From the NCBI RefSeq assembly GCF_003025595.1, contig NZ_PYMI01000001.1:806001-870000 (forward strand): a stretch of 64,000 bases of DNA. The letters are read 5' to 3'. How positions within the stretch are numbered: the first letter of the stretch is position 1; the number at the start of each line of letters is the position of its first letter. The position numbers were made by a program, and so were the translations under genes. The stretch comes from Photobacterium ganghwense (GTDB lineage Bacteria > Pseudomonadota > Gammaproteobacteria > Enterobacterales > Vibrionaceae). Below, piece by piece: positions 38,470 through 49,700 of this stretch. Below the pieces are notes generated by a model, which did no database searches, was not told the origin of the DNA, and worked only from the letters and a program-made list of their open reading frames with translations.

Positions 38470-40652
38470 TGCAACCAGTTATGAAAATATCGTTATCGGC
38501 CATCACACTGGCCATGTTACCCATTTATCAAAGTTACGCTGACGAATTCAGCTATCCGCTTAACCAACCCTCTCAAACAGATTTTGGGGGAGTTGGCTTA
38601 ATACAAATGCCATCAGCACGCATGGCTCCAGAAGGTGAACTGACACTCGGAGCAACTTATAACGATGAATATCATCATTACAACGTCTCTCTTCAGCTAT
38701 TGCCATGGCTAGAAACCACCATTCGTTACACTTTGGTTCAGGATCTTCTGTACAGTAATGATCCTAACTTTAGTGATGATACAAAATACACAGATAAAGG
38801 CATCGATGTAAAAGTCAGGCTTTTAAAAGAAAGTTATTGGATACCTGAAACTGCCATTGGTGTGCGAGATTTTGGTGGTACAGGGCTGTTTGACGGCGAG
38901 TTTATTGCCGCCAGCAAACATGTAGGCCCATTCGATTTCACCATTGGTGTTGGCTGGGGTTACATAGGTAACAGCGGCAATTTAACCGGTGATAAGCGTA
39001 GTAGTGACGATTGTGGGCGTGGTACTGACTATAAAGGAAAGGGCGGTAGCTTCGATATTGATCGTATGTTCACTGGTTGTAGTGCCTTGTTCGGTGGTGT
39101 TGAATACCAAAGTCCTTGGTCACCACTCCGACTGAAGCTTGAATATGACGGTAACGACTATAAAAGCGACTTCCCTGTTACACGTGGCAACATTACCATG
39201 CCGCAAGACAGTAAATTTAACTATGGTGTACTTTACAGGCTTGGGGACTGGGGGGATCTTCGCCTGAGTTATGAGCGAGGAAACACCTGGACATTTGGTT
39301 TTAATCTAAACACCAACTTTAATGACTTAAAATCAACCTGGTTGGACGATCCTGCACCAGATTATCATCCAGGGAAAAATCATGCCTCGTATAAACTTTC
39401 AGATGAGGCTTGGGAGCAACTAGCACAAGATCTCCATCAAATCGCAGGGTATGAAGATCCGAGTATTTATGCCGATAACGATTCAATTACGGTTGTCTCT
39501 CCGCAAACTAAATACCGTGAGAGAAATGAAGCTCTGCTGCGAGCAAGTACACTTTTAGCCAATCAAGGGCCTCAAGCCTCTGAATATAGAATTGTTGAAA
39601 CGTCAAACTACCAGCCGGTTACCGAAACTCGCATTAACGCTGAACAGTTCGCCAAAGTAGCGAACCATGAAGAGATCAACACCTCGGTTGCTGATGTCGC
39701 CCAAAACCAAAACCCAACGACACCACAAGGGACTCTGTACGCCAGATCAGAGAAGCAGTGGGATTACAGTTTTTCCCCTACCCTACAGCAATCTTTTGGG
39801 GGTTCAGAAAATTTTTACATGTTTAACATTGGGGTCAATGCTGGCGCAAATTACTGGTTTACCAAGCATGTAGAATTTGGCGGTTCAGTCTATTTCAACA
39901 TTTACGATAATTACGATAAATTCTTATACGAAGTGCCACCAGATGGCACAGACTTGAAACGTGTTCGAACGTTAGTACGCCAATACATAAATGATAACCC
40001 TGTTCGCATGAATAACTTACAGTTGACCTGGATGGACCAAGTCAGCAGTAACTGGTATGCACAGGCATATGGTGGGTATCTGGAAATGATGTTCGGTGGC
40101 ATCGGTGGCGAAATCCTTTACCGTCCTTTAGGTAGTAATTGGGCTGTAGGATTCGATGCCAACTACGTTGTTCAACGAGATCCTGACTCACAGTTTGGTT
40201 TCTTTAAGGAGGAGGTTCAATTTGATCCTCTGACCAACCGTAACTACCGCGTTCAAACGGGCGGGTTAACCGGACACGCAACCCTGTACTATCAGCCTCA
40301 ATGGAACTGGATTCCTAATACTTTGTTAAAGCTCAGTGCTGGTCAGTATCTTACTGAAGACAAGGGCTTAACTATTGATTTTTCAAAACAGTTTGACAGT
40401 GGTGTTATTGCCGGGGCCTTCGCGGCTTTCACCGATCTTTCTTCAGAGGAGTTTGGTGAAGGTAGTTTCAACAAAGGCTTCTACATATCCATTCCCTTTG
40501 ATGTCATGACAGTTAAGCCTAGTACCAATCGAGCGACAATATCTTGGTTACCACTTTCTAGAGATGGTGGCCAAATGCTCAACCGCAAATATCAACTGTT
40601 TAACGTCACTGATGCCCGTTCCCCATGGTATGGTAGGAACGCAATTAATTAA
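38469..40652 (+). CDS. gfcD: GfcD/WbfB-family (YmcA/YjbH) outer-membrane protein
   Basis: 727 residues with signal peptide (ISLSAITLAMLPIYQSYA). The YjbH domain follows: PSQTDFGGVGLIQMPSARMA, then long alternating beta segments (DVKVRLLKESYWIPETAIGVRDFGGTG is the hallmark) and a predicted C-terminal beta barrel. Last gene of the gfc set, followed by a strong terminator. Probable outer-membrane partner for polysaccharide export or modification; exact role unknown. Confidence 0.88.
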   Translation: MQPVMKISLSAITLAMLPIYQSYADEFSYPLNQPSQTDFGGVGLIQMPSARMAPEGELTLGATYNDEYHHYNVSLQLLPWLETTIRYTLVQDLLYSNDPNFSDDTKYTDKGIDVKVRLLKESYWIPETAIGVRDFGGTGLFDGEFIAASKHVGPFDFTIGVGWGYIGNSGNLTGDKRSSDDCGRGTDYKGKGGSFDIDRMFTGCSALFGGVEYQSPWSPLRLKLEYDGNDYKSDFPVTRGNITMPQDSKFNYGVLYRLGDWGDLRLSYERGNTWTFGFNLNTNFNDLKSTWLDDPAPDYHPGKNHASYKLSDEAWEQLAQDLHQIAGYEDPSIYADNDSITVVSPQTKYRERNEALLRASTLLANQGPQASEYRIVETSNYQPVTETRINAEQFAKVANHEEINTSVADVAQNQNPTTPQGTLYARSEKQWDYSFSPTLQQSFGGSENFYMFNIGVNAGANYWFTKHVEFGGSVYFNIYDNYDKFLYEVPPDGTDLKRVRTLVRQYINDNPVRMNNLQLTWMDQVSSNWYAQAYGGYLEMMFGGIGGEILYRPLGSNWAVGFDANYVVQRDPDSQFGFFKEEVQFDPLTNRNYRVQTGGLTGHATLYYQPQWNWIPNTLLKLSAGQYLTEDKGLTIDFSKQFDSGVIAGAFAAFTDLSSEEFGEGSFNKGFYISIPFDVMTVKPSTNRATISWLPLSRDGGQMLNRKYQLFNVTDARSPWYGRNAIN

Positions 40653-40676
40653 CATTTAGCTATCGTATCAAAACAC

Positions 40677-40716
40677 TAGCGCCATTACGTTAAGTCAAAG
40701 TAATGGCGCTATTTTT
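40677..40716 (+). terminator. Terminator of the gfc operon
   Basis: Stem TAGCGCCATTAC / GTAATGGCGCTA, perfect over 12 bp with an 11-nt loop, then ATTTTTAT. It lies 24 nt after gfcD. The following 40720-41030 is very AT-rich with no gene seen. Confidence 0.92.
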
Positions 40717-41032
40717 ATATAAGTGATTGTTTTATTGTCATAACATACATTTAATTAAATATTTTTACATTTTTTAAAAAACATACAAATAAAACTCGTC
40801 ACTATACCAGTTTGGAATATGAAACAATCAAACTAAACAGCCACAAATTTAAAAAAAATAAAAGTCGAAAAATTAAGCCCGTATCAGATCTGTGACATCT
40901 TGCCTAATTAATTTATATTTGTGATTTTCTTATCTATAAATAGACTATTATATGTAGTAATAACATTGTCAATAAAATGACAAGCACATCAAATAAAAGT
41001 CATATAAATGACGAACATAAGAGGTATTCATA

Positions 41033-41248
41033 ATGTTTAGGGCCTATGCTCGCTTTACGCTTAATCACCCTATTCTTCACTCTATAAACTTATTGATAGT
41101 GCTATTTATTTTTATTTTCAGTAGCTATCAACTACTTGCTAATGAAAACATAATATATGCAACTGGTTTTTTATTAACCATTTTTCCGACGATCATCTTT
41201 GCTAAATCCTCTGATTATCGAAGAAAGTATTTAAGCACAGATAATTAG
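41033..41248 (+). CDS. Small two-helix membrane protein, unrecognised
   Basis: 71 residues with two membrane segments (SINLLIVLFIFIFSSYQL and IIYATGFLLTIFPTIIFA) and a basic C-terminal tail. Ribosome site AAGAGG about 8 nt before the ATG; followed immediately by a bidirectional terminator. It converges on yfcL. No family recognised; gene status supported by signals rather than homology. Confidence 0.5.
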   Translation: MFRAYARFTLNHPILHSINLLIVLFIFIFSSYQLLANENIIYATGFLLTIFPTIIFAKSSDYRRKYLSTDN

Positions 41249-41262
41249 ACAATAGTGGATAT

Positions 41263-41294
41263 AAAAAAGGCATCTAGTATAGATGCCTTTTTTT
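41263..41294. terminator. Bidirectional terminator between the 71-residue gene and yfcL
   Basis: AAAAAAGGCATCT / AGATGCCTTTTTTT with a 5-nt loop; T runs on both strands, between convergent genes. Confidence 0.93.
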
Positions 41295-41296
41295 CA

Positions 41297-41566
41297 TCAA
41301 TGATCTGCAGACATCTTAAGATTTTCCCACATCTGCTTCACTATCACTTGATCAACAGGTGAGAGTTCTGATTGGGCAGTGGCGATACTCTCATCGACTT
41401 TCGTATTCATAGCATCGACAGAAAATTGTTCTTCTTGCTCACACTGCGCTGCAGATAACGAGATGTGACCACGAATGTAACCACCTGCAAACAACTCATC
41501 ATCAGAAGCTGTTTCGACCATCTCATCAATCAAACTCAGCAGTTTTTCTTCATATTGCTGGATCAT
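41297..41566 (-). CDS. yfcL: YfcL family protein
   Basis: 89 residues, MIQQYEEKLLSLIDEMVETASDDELFAGGYIRGH, recognisable as YfcL, a small acidic conserved protein of unknown function. In E. coli it lies between mnmC and yfcM/epmC, and here it follows the 3' half of epmC by 33 nt. This anchors the native gene order. The mobile element now separates it from the epmC promoter. Confidence 0.88.
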   Translation of the reverse strand: MIQQYEEKLLSLIDEMVETASDDELFAGGYIRGHISLSAAQCEQEEQFSVDAMNTKVDESIATAQSELSPVDQVIVKQMWENLKMSADH

Positions 41567-41599
41567 TTTACTCTCAATAACGGTTTAATATGCAAAGAG

Positions 41600-41977
41600 T
41601 TAAGCCACAACACTATTATTTATGGCTGGAAAATCAGATGGTTCAAGAGGCCCTATCTGATAGAAATCTCTCAGAGCATCAGAAAGGCTTTGTACTCGCT
41701 CAGATAGACCACTAGTTAAATATTCAAAAACCTGCTCACGTACTTTATTGGTAAATGCGACACGATCAGGCTCACAGCTTCCGCTCAGGTTATCACAGCT
41801 AACCTGAAATCGAAAACCACAGCTGGCCGACAATATCCATTCAATAGCCTGAGGCTTAATTTCGACCTTTTCAAACGCGGCCTGAACCTCTGCCGTACGA
41901 CCATCCGGCTCATACCAATAACCGTAGTCTTCCAGCAGGCGACGCTTGGGACCTGCAATACACCAATGAGCGAGTTC
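41600..41977 (-). pseudogene. epmC: epmC 3' fragment (EF-P hydroxylase), cut off by the mobile element
   Basis: Carries the C-terminal two thirds of EpmC/YfcM: ELAHWCIAGPKRR, DYGYWYEPDGRTAE, VEIKPQAIEW, SCDNLSGSCEPDRVAF. The His-Glu start of the HExxH motif is missing, since host sequence begins at the Glu codon (41977). The frame continues 18 nt into element sequence (MFMMLV) from 41995. The missing N-terminus is at 63334-63540. Without the N-terminal third and metal ligand this fragment cannot be active. Confidence 0.9.
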
Positions 41978-41996
41978 TACTAACATCATAAACATA

Positions 41997-42107
41997 AATG
42001 TACATAAATAACACCATGGTAAATATCGAAAAAATAAAAATTACCCATGTACAGCCAATACGCTTGAAAGTGTACAAAAATGAGAGTTTGAGAAACTGAT
42101 TTGTACA
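41997..42107. repeat. Four TGTACA sites at the left end of the element
   Basis: TGTACA at 41999, 42049, 42071 and 42102, the first inside AATGTACAT. The same 9-mer occurs inverted at the right end (63274-63282). Could be arm-type recombinase or accessory protein sites. Confidence 0.5.
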
Positions 42108-42299
42108 TCAAAGTCAATGAGGAACTAACATAATTCACTCAGCTCAGACCGATCCGTTCTGACACGTTTATGCCCCAAAACTTTTTTGAATGGGTCTATG
42201 TAGCAATAGAAATAGCTAATGCGCAAAAAATGCTTCTTCATGTTCATCTTCCTCATTGATTGATGAACATTACTAAGTTAACGGTGGATTTGAAAGCGG

Positions 42300-42510
42300 G
42301 GAACAGGTCATGGGATTTAAAGACAAACTTATGAACGAGCCAACACGAATCAGTCACCCAAAAAGTACTTTTCATCCAGAGATGTTGAGGTATTCGATAA
42401 CTTGGCCGATCTTGCCTTGAATTTACGTCAGTCGTGGGATCGTGCAGGGAATGTAGTGAGGGTAACGGCAACGCCACGAACTGAAACGATGACATCTGTG
42501 TTCAATGGAC
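42300..42510 (+). pseudogene. Short decayed fragment, possibly alpha-glucan phosphorylase N-terminus
   Basis: One plus frame reads RDVEVFDNLADLALNLRQSW followed by DRAGN, resembling the N-terminal helical segment of bacterial alpha-glucan phosphorylases (LADLALDLRWSW type). A stop lies close upstream and no continuation is visible. No intact gene exists between 41996 and 42834; the rest of that stretch shows nothing I can name. Confidence 0.25.
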
Positions 42511-42834
42511 CGTCCAAACTTGTCATATGCCTCCGGAAGCATCACTTCGTAACCTAAGTTCGCAAGCCCGTGGAACCAGAAGCTGAATCAAACGCGATCC
42601 CAATATTTAAATATTTGCACTTACAAAAAATTGCACCTCGCCAAATTACATAAACTCGTGACCTAACAACAAAGAACCGCTGCAGTACCGAACAATACCA
42701 AGTGCACCAGTCTACTATGGCAGCTATATGTACTCTCGAACAGCGTCAAATAATTTACATACACCCACTTGATTACCACCTTCATTCAGCCTGCTTATCG
42801 CTAAACTTAAAGGTAGCTTGCCGGGAAGTGGATC

Positions 42835-43734
42835 ATGGCCAAAAACAAAGTTAAGTTTCAAAAAAACATTACAATCCATGGATTTATTGAGCGGTTTGGT
42901 AATGAGCGTCAATGCCAGGAACACCTGTTTAAGATGAGATGGCGACATAGCTATCAGTGTCCGAACTGCGGCCATGATAAGTACTGCCAGCTAAAATCAC
43001 GTCCTGTTTATCAGTGCAACAACTGTCGTTCTCAAACATCTCTGACCTCAGGAACTCTGTTTGCTCACACGAAACTGCCATGAACCGTGTGGTTCATGGC
43101 AATTTATCTGATAACCCAAGTAAAAAATGGTTTATCCATTTTGGAGCTGTCGCGCCACTTAGGTATTTCATATAACGCAACCTGACGCTTGAAGCAGAAG
43201 CTGATGCAGGCAATGAAAGAACGCGATGATAAGAACCCACTAGAGAGGTTCGTTCAACTTGATGATGCCTACTGGGGCGGCGTTCGCAGAGGATCTAAAG
43301 GCCGTGAAGCAAAAGGCCAAAGACCCTTCGTTGCCGCAGTATCCATGGACGATAAAGCTCATCCGATAGCGATGCGGTTTAGCGCACTGACAGGTTTCGG
43401 AAAACACGAGATCACCCGCAGGGCCAAGACGCACCTCAAGCCAAAAGCACTCGTCATTTCAGACGTATTAGCCTGCTTCAGAGGCGTTGAAGATGCTTAA
43501 GTCTTCCATAAGGCCATAATCACTTTCGGTGGCCCCTCTAGCGTCGAGGTTCCCTATTTTAAATGGGTCAACACCATGATTAGTAATGTAAAAAACTCAA
43601 TCCATGGAACTTATCACGCGATAGGCCTAAAGCACTTACCAAGGTATCTCGCTGAGTTCTGTTACAAGTTCAATCGGCGTTACAACCTAGAATATTCGGC
43701 TGACGTAAGTAAGTCAAATTCAGCGTTCCAATGA
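42835..43734 (+). pseudogene. IS1595-family transposase with three in-frame stops
   Basis: A single 300-codon frame encodes the whole transposase. The zinc ribbon is CPNCGHDKYCQ...CNNC, then LTSGTLFAHTKLP, the ISXO2-like DDE core (VQLDDAYWGGVRRGSKGR, ALVISDVLACF), and C-terminal FKWVNTMISNVKNSIHGTYH and RYLAEFCYKFNRRY. It is interrupted by TGA at 43081, TGA at 43183 and TAA at 43498, with no frameshift. Flanking IS ends were not identified. Confidence 0.85.
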
Positions 43735-43783
43735 CCAACCCCGAATTCAACCGGATACACTTCCCCGCTAAGAGAATTCCACA

Positions 43784-46700
43784 TCATTTTTTATTGTCAT
43801 TTCTGTACACAGAGCCTGAATTTCGGGTTATAGCAACATCCACACGGTGGGGGTGTTGATCATCAAGCAGTAAAATCCCCTTTTCATCCACAACCACACC
43901 ATCAAGCTTAATAAGTATTTGCTCTTCGGCACCGATACACTGATGTTGGGTGATCACAATATGATACTCGGTATGGCCAAAGTGGTAATATATTGCATAT
44001 TCAGTCCAACTTGCTGGTATACAGGGCTTGATGTGCAAATAATTTGCATCACGTTTTATACCCAACAACGATTCCAGTATTAACCGATATAGCCAGCTGG
44101 CCGATCCGGTATACCACGTCCATCCTCCGCGGCCAATGTGGGGCGAAATCGCATATACGTCCGCTGCTACCACATAGGGTTCCGCTTTATATACCGCCAC
44201 GTCTTGAGAACTGATGCTATGGTTCACCGGATTAATCAGCCCGAGTATTTCCCAGGCCCGGGTACTGTCTCCAAGCTTAGCAAATGCCATGGCAGCCCAA
44301 ATTGCCGCATGCGTATACTGACCTCCGTTTTCACGCACTCCAGGTACATAACCTTTGATATAACCCGGATTTAACGTCGAGTTATCAAATGGGGGGGCTA
44401 AGAGCAGAACTAAGCCATCTTTGCGCTTTACCAAATATTGATCTACGGCGTTCATCGCCAATTGCGAACGTTCAGGTCTGCCAGCGTTGGATAACACTGA
44501 CCAACTTTGTGAAATCGAGTCAATGGTACATTCACTATTCGTCGCAGATCCGAGTGCGGTGCCATCATCAAAATAGGCGCGCCGATACCAGCTACCATCC
44601 CAACCGTGTTTATCAATATTTTGTTTCAAATCGGCTGCTTGTTGTTGGCAGTGTGCCGCGAAATCTTTATCACCCTGCTGTAAGGCCAGTTCGGCAAAGT
44701 CTAGTAGTACTTTATACAGAAAAAATCCCAGCCAGACACTTTCACCCTTGCCCTTTATACCCACCAAATTCATCCCATCGTTCCAGTCACCCGAGCCCAT
44801 CAACGGCAGTCCGTTCTCTCCCATGTTTAAACCGTTTTCAATGGCACGTACGCAATGCTGATAAAGGCTGGCTTCATTTTGGGCGCACTCGGGCAGACCA
44901 TAATAGGACTCTTCATCGCTATTGACCGGTCGACCTTTAATAAAAGGCACGCTGATATCGAGCACGGTTTTATCACCGGTAGTATTTACATAATGGCAAG
45001 TGGCCATTGGCAGCCATAAATAATCATCGGAACAGCGAGTTCGCACGCCGCTGCCCATCGGGGGATGCCACCAATGTTGCACGTCACCTTCTATATATTG
45101 GCGGGCAGCCGCCCTCAACAGATGCTCGCGCACCAGATCGGGGGCAGCGTGTACCAATGCCATGACATCCTGCAGTTGGTCACGAAAGCCAAAGGCGCCC
45201 CCCGACTGATAAAAGCCACTGCGGGCCCAGAGCCGGCAGGCCAGTAACTGATACAGTAACCAGCCATTCGCCAACACATTGAGCGCAGGATCTGGAGTAT
45301 CCACTTGCACTGTGCCCAGTGTTTTTTTCCAATACTTTTTTACGTTGTCCAAAACGGTACTGGCTGTATCGGTTTTGCGTAGCCGCTGTGCCAAATCGCG
45401 AGTCTGGGCCAAGTCATGACCCGCGCCTAGACGGAAAATAATCTGTCTCTCCTGGCCGGGCATGAGCTCAAAAGAAACCTGAATGGCGCCACAGGGATCA
45501 AGGGCAGCCCCGACCCGTCCTGACAGTCGCGCCCTGGTCAGCGCATCCGGTTGTGCAAGAGAGCCATTACGACCTAAGAATTCGTTTCTGTCCGCGGTTA
45601 AACTTCGTGACATATCATCGACATCGAAAAATGCCACGCGTCCTACGAAGTTTGTATTGTAACTATTGCGAGCAAAGAGAGCTCCGCTACTGGCATCGAT
45701 TTCTGTGACAATATGAGGGGTCGATTTGCTACGTACATCCCCCAACACCCATTCCACATAACCAGTCGCAGAAATACGCCGGATTCGGTTTGAGTCATTG
45801 CGCACATTTAATACTGAGAATTTTACGGTGTCCTCTAAATGAACATACATGGTCAGTGAAGAGTGGATGCCCCACTCACTGTGTTCGAAGGTGCTGTATC
45901 CGAAGCCATGACGAGTCACATAAGGTTGTTGCCCTCGACAAGGTAATGGGGTGGGCGACCAAAACTTACCACTTTCCTCATCGCGCAAATAAAATGCTTC
46001 ACCGCTACTGGTGCCTATTGCGTCGTTGCTCCATGGCGTGAGTCGATATTCGTGGGCATTTTCACTCCAGGTATAGGCTAATCCGCTCTCGGTAATTACG
46101 CTGCCGAAATTAGCATTTGCTAATACATTGACCCAGGGTAAAGGGGTCATTTGCTTAGGCGTCGTGGTAATACAGTATTCGCTGCCATCTTCATTGAAGC
46201 CGCCTAGGGCATTAGACAAAATCAAATCAGGCTGCATTTCCTCTGCGACGGTGTCACTATTGATTTCCAAGTAACGGCTGGATGCTAAGCGCTCAACCCG
46301 AACACTTGCTGAAGCGCGCCGGCTCACCTGTTCCTCAAAGGAGCCTGAATGGTCGGTAATGATGGCGCGCGAAACAGCTTGGAAAAGTACTCGGTCTTCT
46401 TCTGAGATCTGTTCGGACGTGCGAACAAAAATACCACCAGGCCGCTCTATTTCGTGGGCTTCAGTACACGTTGCAATTAGCCCCAAAATCTGATCTTGAA
46501 TTTGCTTTCGATAGCCGACATTGTCTTCGTTCCAGATCACCAAATCCACGGCCAACCCTTTCAAACGCCAATAGGCATGACATTGAATTAATTGATGGGC
46601 TAATTTTAAGTGAGCGATATCGCTGATTTTCAGCAACACAATGGGGAGATCACCGGAAATACTATAGCCCCATAATCCTGCCTGGCCGCGATGGTTCTGT

Positions 46701-49700
46701 ATTAATAGATTTGCGTCTGCTCGCAGCGCTGGATTGTTATATAAAATGGTATTGGCAAGGCGGCGATATAAGAGCGCTTCAGTTTCATTTGCATTGATCT
46801 GTCGTAACGTAATGGCACTGTGTGTACTGGCAAGATCGAACACACGATCGGCAAAATGTCGGTCCTGATACTTATCAACTAAGGCCAAACAACCTTTTCG
46901 ATTTTGTGCAACGCCAGTAACCAAATCTATGGTGGCGGATTCTTCTGCGTCCAAGGTAACACAGCAGCGGATCGCTGCTATTGGATCAAGCACAGAGCCC
47001 TGAGTGTTGGACAATGGCTGTTCACCGCTGATCACCTGAGGCGCAACCAGTGTATTTCCTCGCCCGATAAACCGGATACGATCGGTCTCGTAAGAAATAT
47101 CCCCGACTTTAGCTCCGTTAAATGACAGTAGATGGCACATCCAGGGAGAGTGTTCACTTTCAGAGCGAGGTCGGCGAGAACATAAAATTGCACAGCGCTC
47201 GCTGACAATTTCTGTTTGCACAAACAAGTTGTTAAACGCGGTTTGCATTTCATCAGCAACAGGGGCCGCTAACACAACTTCGGCATAACTCGTGATCTCG
47301 ACCGTTCTGCGTTCACGGCCTCGATTGGTGATGCGCAAACGCCTGAGCTCAATGTCATCCTCTGGTGAGACCACTATTTCAGAATAGGTCTCGAAATCGT
47401 GATCGCTGCGACGAAATTCGGCTCGGCCCTCGGAAAACATAGCGGCATAGCGATCCGGCTGTTTTAACGTCGGTTGATAAGTGGCAGACCAGAAATCCCC
47501 CGTTTCGGGATCACGCAAATACACAAATGCGCCCCAATTATCGCAAGTCGGATCTTCGCGCCAGCGAGTTACCGCAAATTCATTCCAGCGACTATAGCCG
47601 CCGCCGGTATTCGTTAACATCACATGATAACGACCATTTGAGAGTAGCTGTACTTCGGGTGAACGCGTATCAAAATCGATGGGTTGATGTACAGGCATCG
47701 CAGGTTCATCAAAAAATGCGCTCCCTTCAGAATGCTCGGCAACATGAGTATGGACAATGGAGGATTTAGGAATTTTTTCTTGAAGTAATAACAGGGTCGC
47801 TTGAAATGAAAGGTCCGATTCAAACCGTTTTTGCATGGGCTGGTTTAGCAGTAAATAGTCCAGCGCCAGCAACGACATGCCTTGGTGATGTGCCATGTAG
47901 GATTGCACGACAATGTAGTTTTGGCCGCGGGTCATCCGGGCGGGTGTGTAGTCTATCGCTTCGTAAAAACCATATCGTCCTTCACCACCCAGGCCAGATA
48001 TACGTTGCAGGTTTGCACAAGCAGCATGAGGATCGACCATCAATGCCAATGCAGAAGCATAGGGCGCTATCACAGAGTCTTCAGCAAGTCCTCGTTTTAG
48101 TCCCAGCCCCGGCACACCAAAAGCGTGATATTGATAATTTTGATTGGCATCGATTGAACTAAAACCAGATTCCGACACTCCCCAAGGCATCGATCGTAAA
48201 TTGCCATACGCAATTTGTCTCTTTACTGCCACACGGTAAGTTTGATCCAACAACGTGCCATGGTAGGTGGGCATTACCAATAGCGGCATCAGATACTCAA
48301 ACATTGAGCCGCTCCAGGAAACAAGGATTGGTGCACCACCAGATGTGGTCAGAAGGTGGCCCAAGGCGAACCAACTTTCCTGCGGCAACTTACCTTGAGC
48401 AATGGCAACAAAAGTCCCCAAGCGGGCTTCCGAAGCCAGTAAGTCGTAATAACTATTGTCACGGCGAAACTCATCAATGTTATAACCAACTGCAAGTAAA
48501 TGACGTGATTTGTCATATAAGAAATCGTATTCCATGGACGCAAACTCGCAAGCCAATGAGGCCAACTGTTCACACCTTTCTATCCGTTCATTTGTACGCG
48601 TTTTTGCTTGCGTCAATGTATGTTGCAGTGTTATCAATTCGTCTCGATTGATGCATTCCGGCGAGCGGTTCAGACATTCATTAACCACCGGGAGCCACTG
48701 GTTTATACGGATAATGAGGTCTCTAAGCGATGGTGCGTTATCTAAATCATCCAGTTTTCCTGAACCCATTGAATCATTCATGGATGCTAATAATTTCAAA
48801 ATTTCTATAGATGCCGGGTGTTGTAGCCAGGGGCAAATCCACAGCACATCATCAATCAGCCTTTGGCATTGTTGTTGTAATGCTGTCGCCCAATAATGTA
48901 TTTCAGAGCCTGTGTCATCAGCAGTATCGTCAATATTTTGCTCTACATGTTTTTGCACTTCTATAAAGAGCAGGAGCTGATCTTGCAAGTTGGTGAATGC
49001 CGCATTATCAGGCAATGTTTGGCAGGCAGGATCCAAAAGATTTTTCACATTTTCCAGACAATTTTTCCATTGTGCTAACTGGGTTTCTGCCTGTGAGTTT
49101 GCCGGTTTATCGTCCATCAATGCATCTTCCAACAAGGCGAGGGTATCTGCCAGTCCCAGGAAAACACGTTTAGGTATAAGTGAACTATCGGGTAAGTTCT
49201 GCAGGCCTGCACGTAAAGTCAGTAAATGAGCCGCCAGGTTACCGCTATCTACCGATGAAATATAACGAGGTAATAAGGGTTGCAAGGTTCGGGTGTTGTA
49301 CCAATTAAAAAAGTGCCCTTGATGACGTTCAAGCTTGGCTAATGTGTGAAAAGTGTTTTTGGTTCGCTGTAGTAGTTCCCCGCCGCCAATAAAACCGAAA
49401 TCCATCGCGGTCAAGTTAGCCAGTAACGACAAGCCGATGTTGGTGGGGGATGTACGATGAGCGAGCACCGGGCCAGGATGTTCCTGATAATTATCCGGTG
49501 GTAACCAGTTCTCATCGGCTGTTACAAATGTGTCAAAGAATGCCCATGTTTTACGGGCGATTTTCCCCAGAAAAATTGTCTGCTGTTGACTTATCTTGAC
49601 GTCAGCCCTCACTAATGGGCGACTTAACCACCACGCAAACGCCGGGGCGAGGAACCACAATAGCAAAATCGGAGTCGCCGCCCACAATGATGACGGCTGA

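Noticed and set aside
39042-39049. GGCGGTAG match to the ops core on plus strand
   Set aside because: It lies inside the gfcD coding sequence (codons for Gly-Gly-Ser) deep within the operon and lacks the flanking JUMPstart bases.
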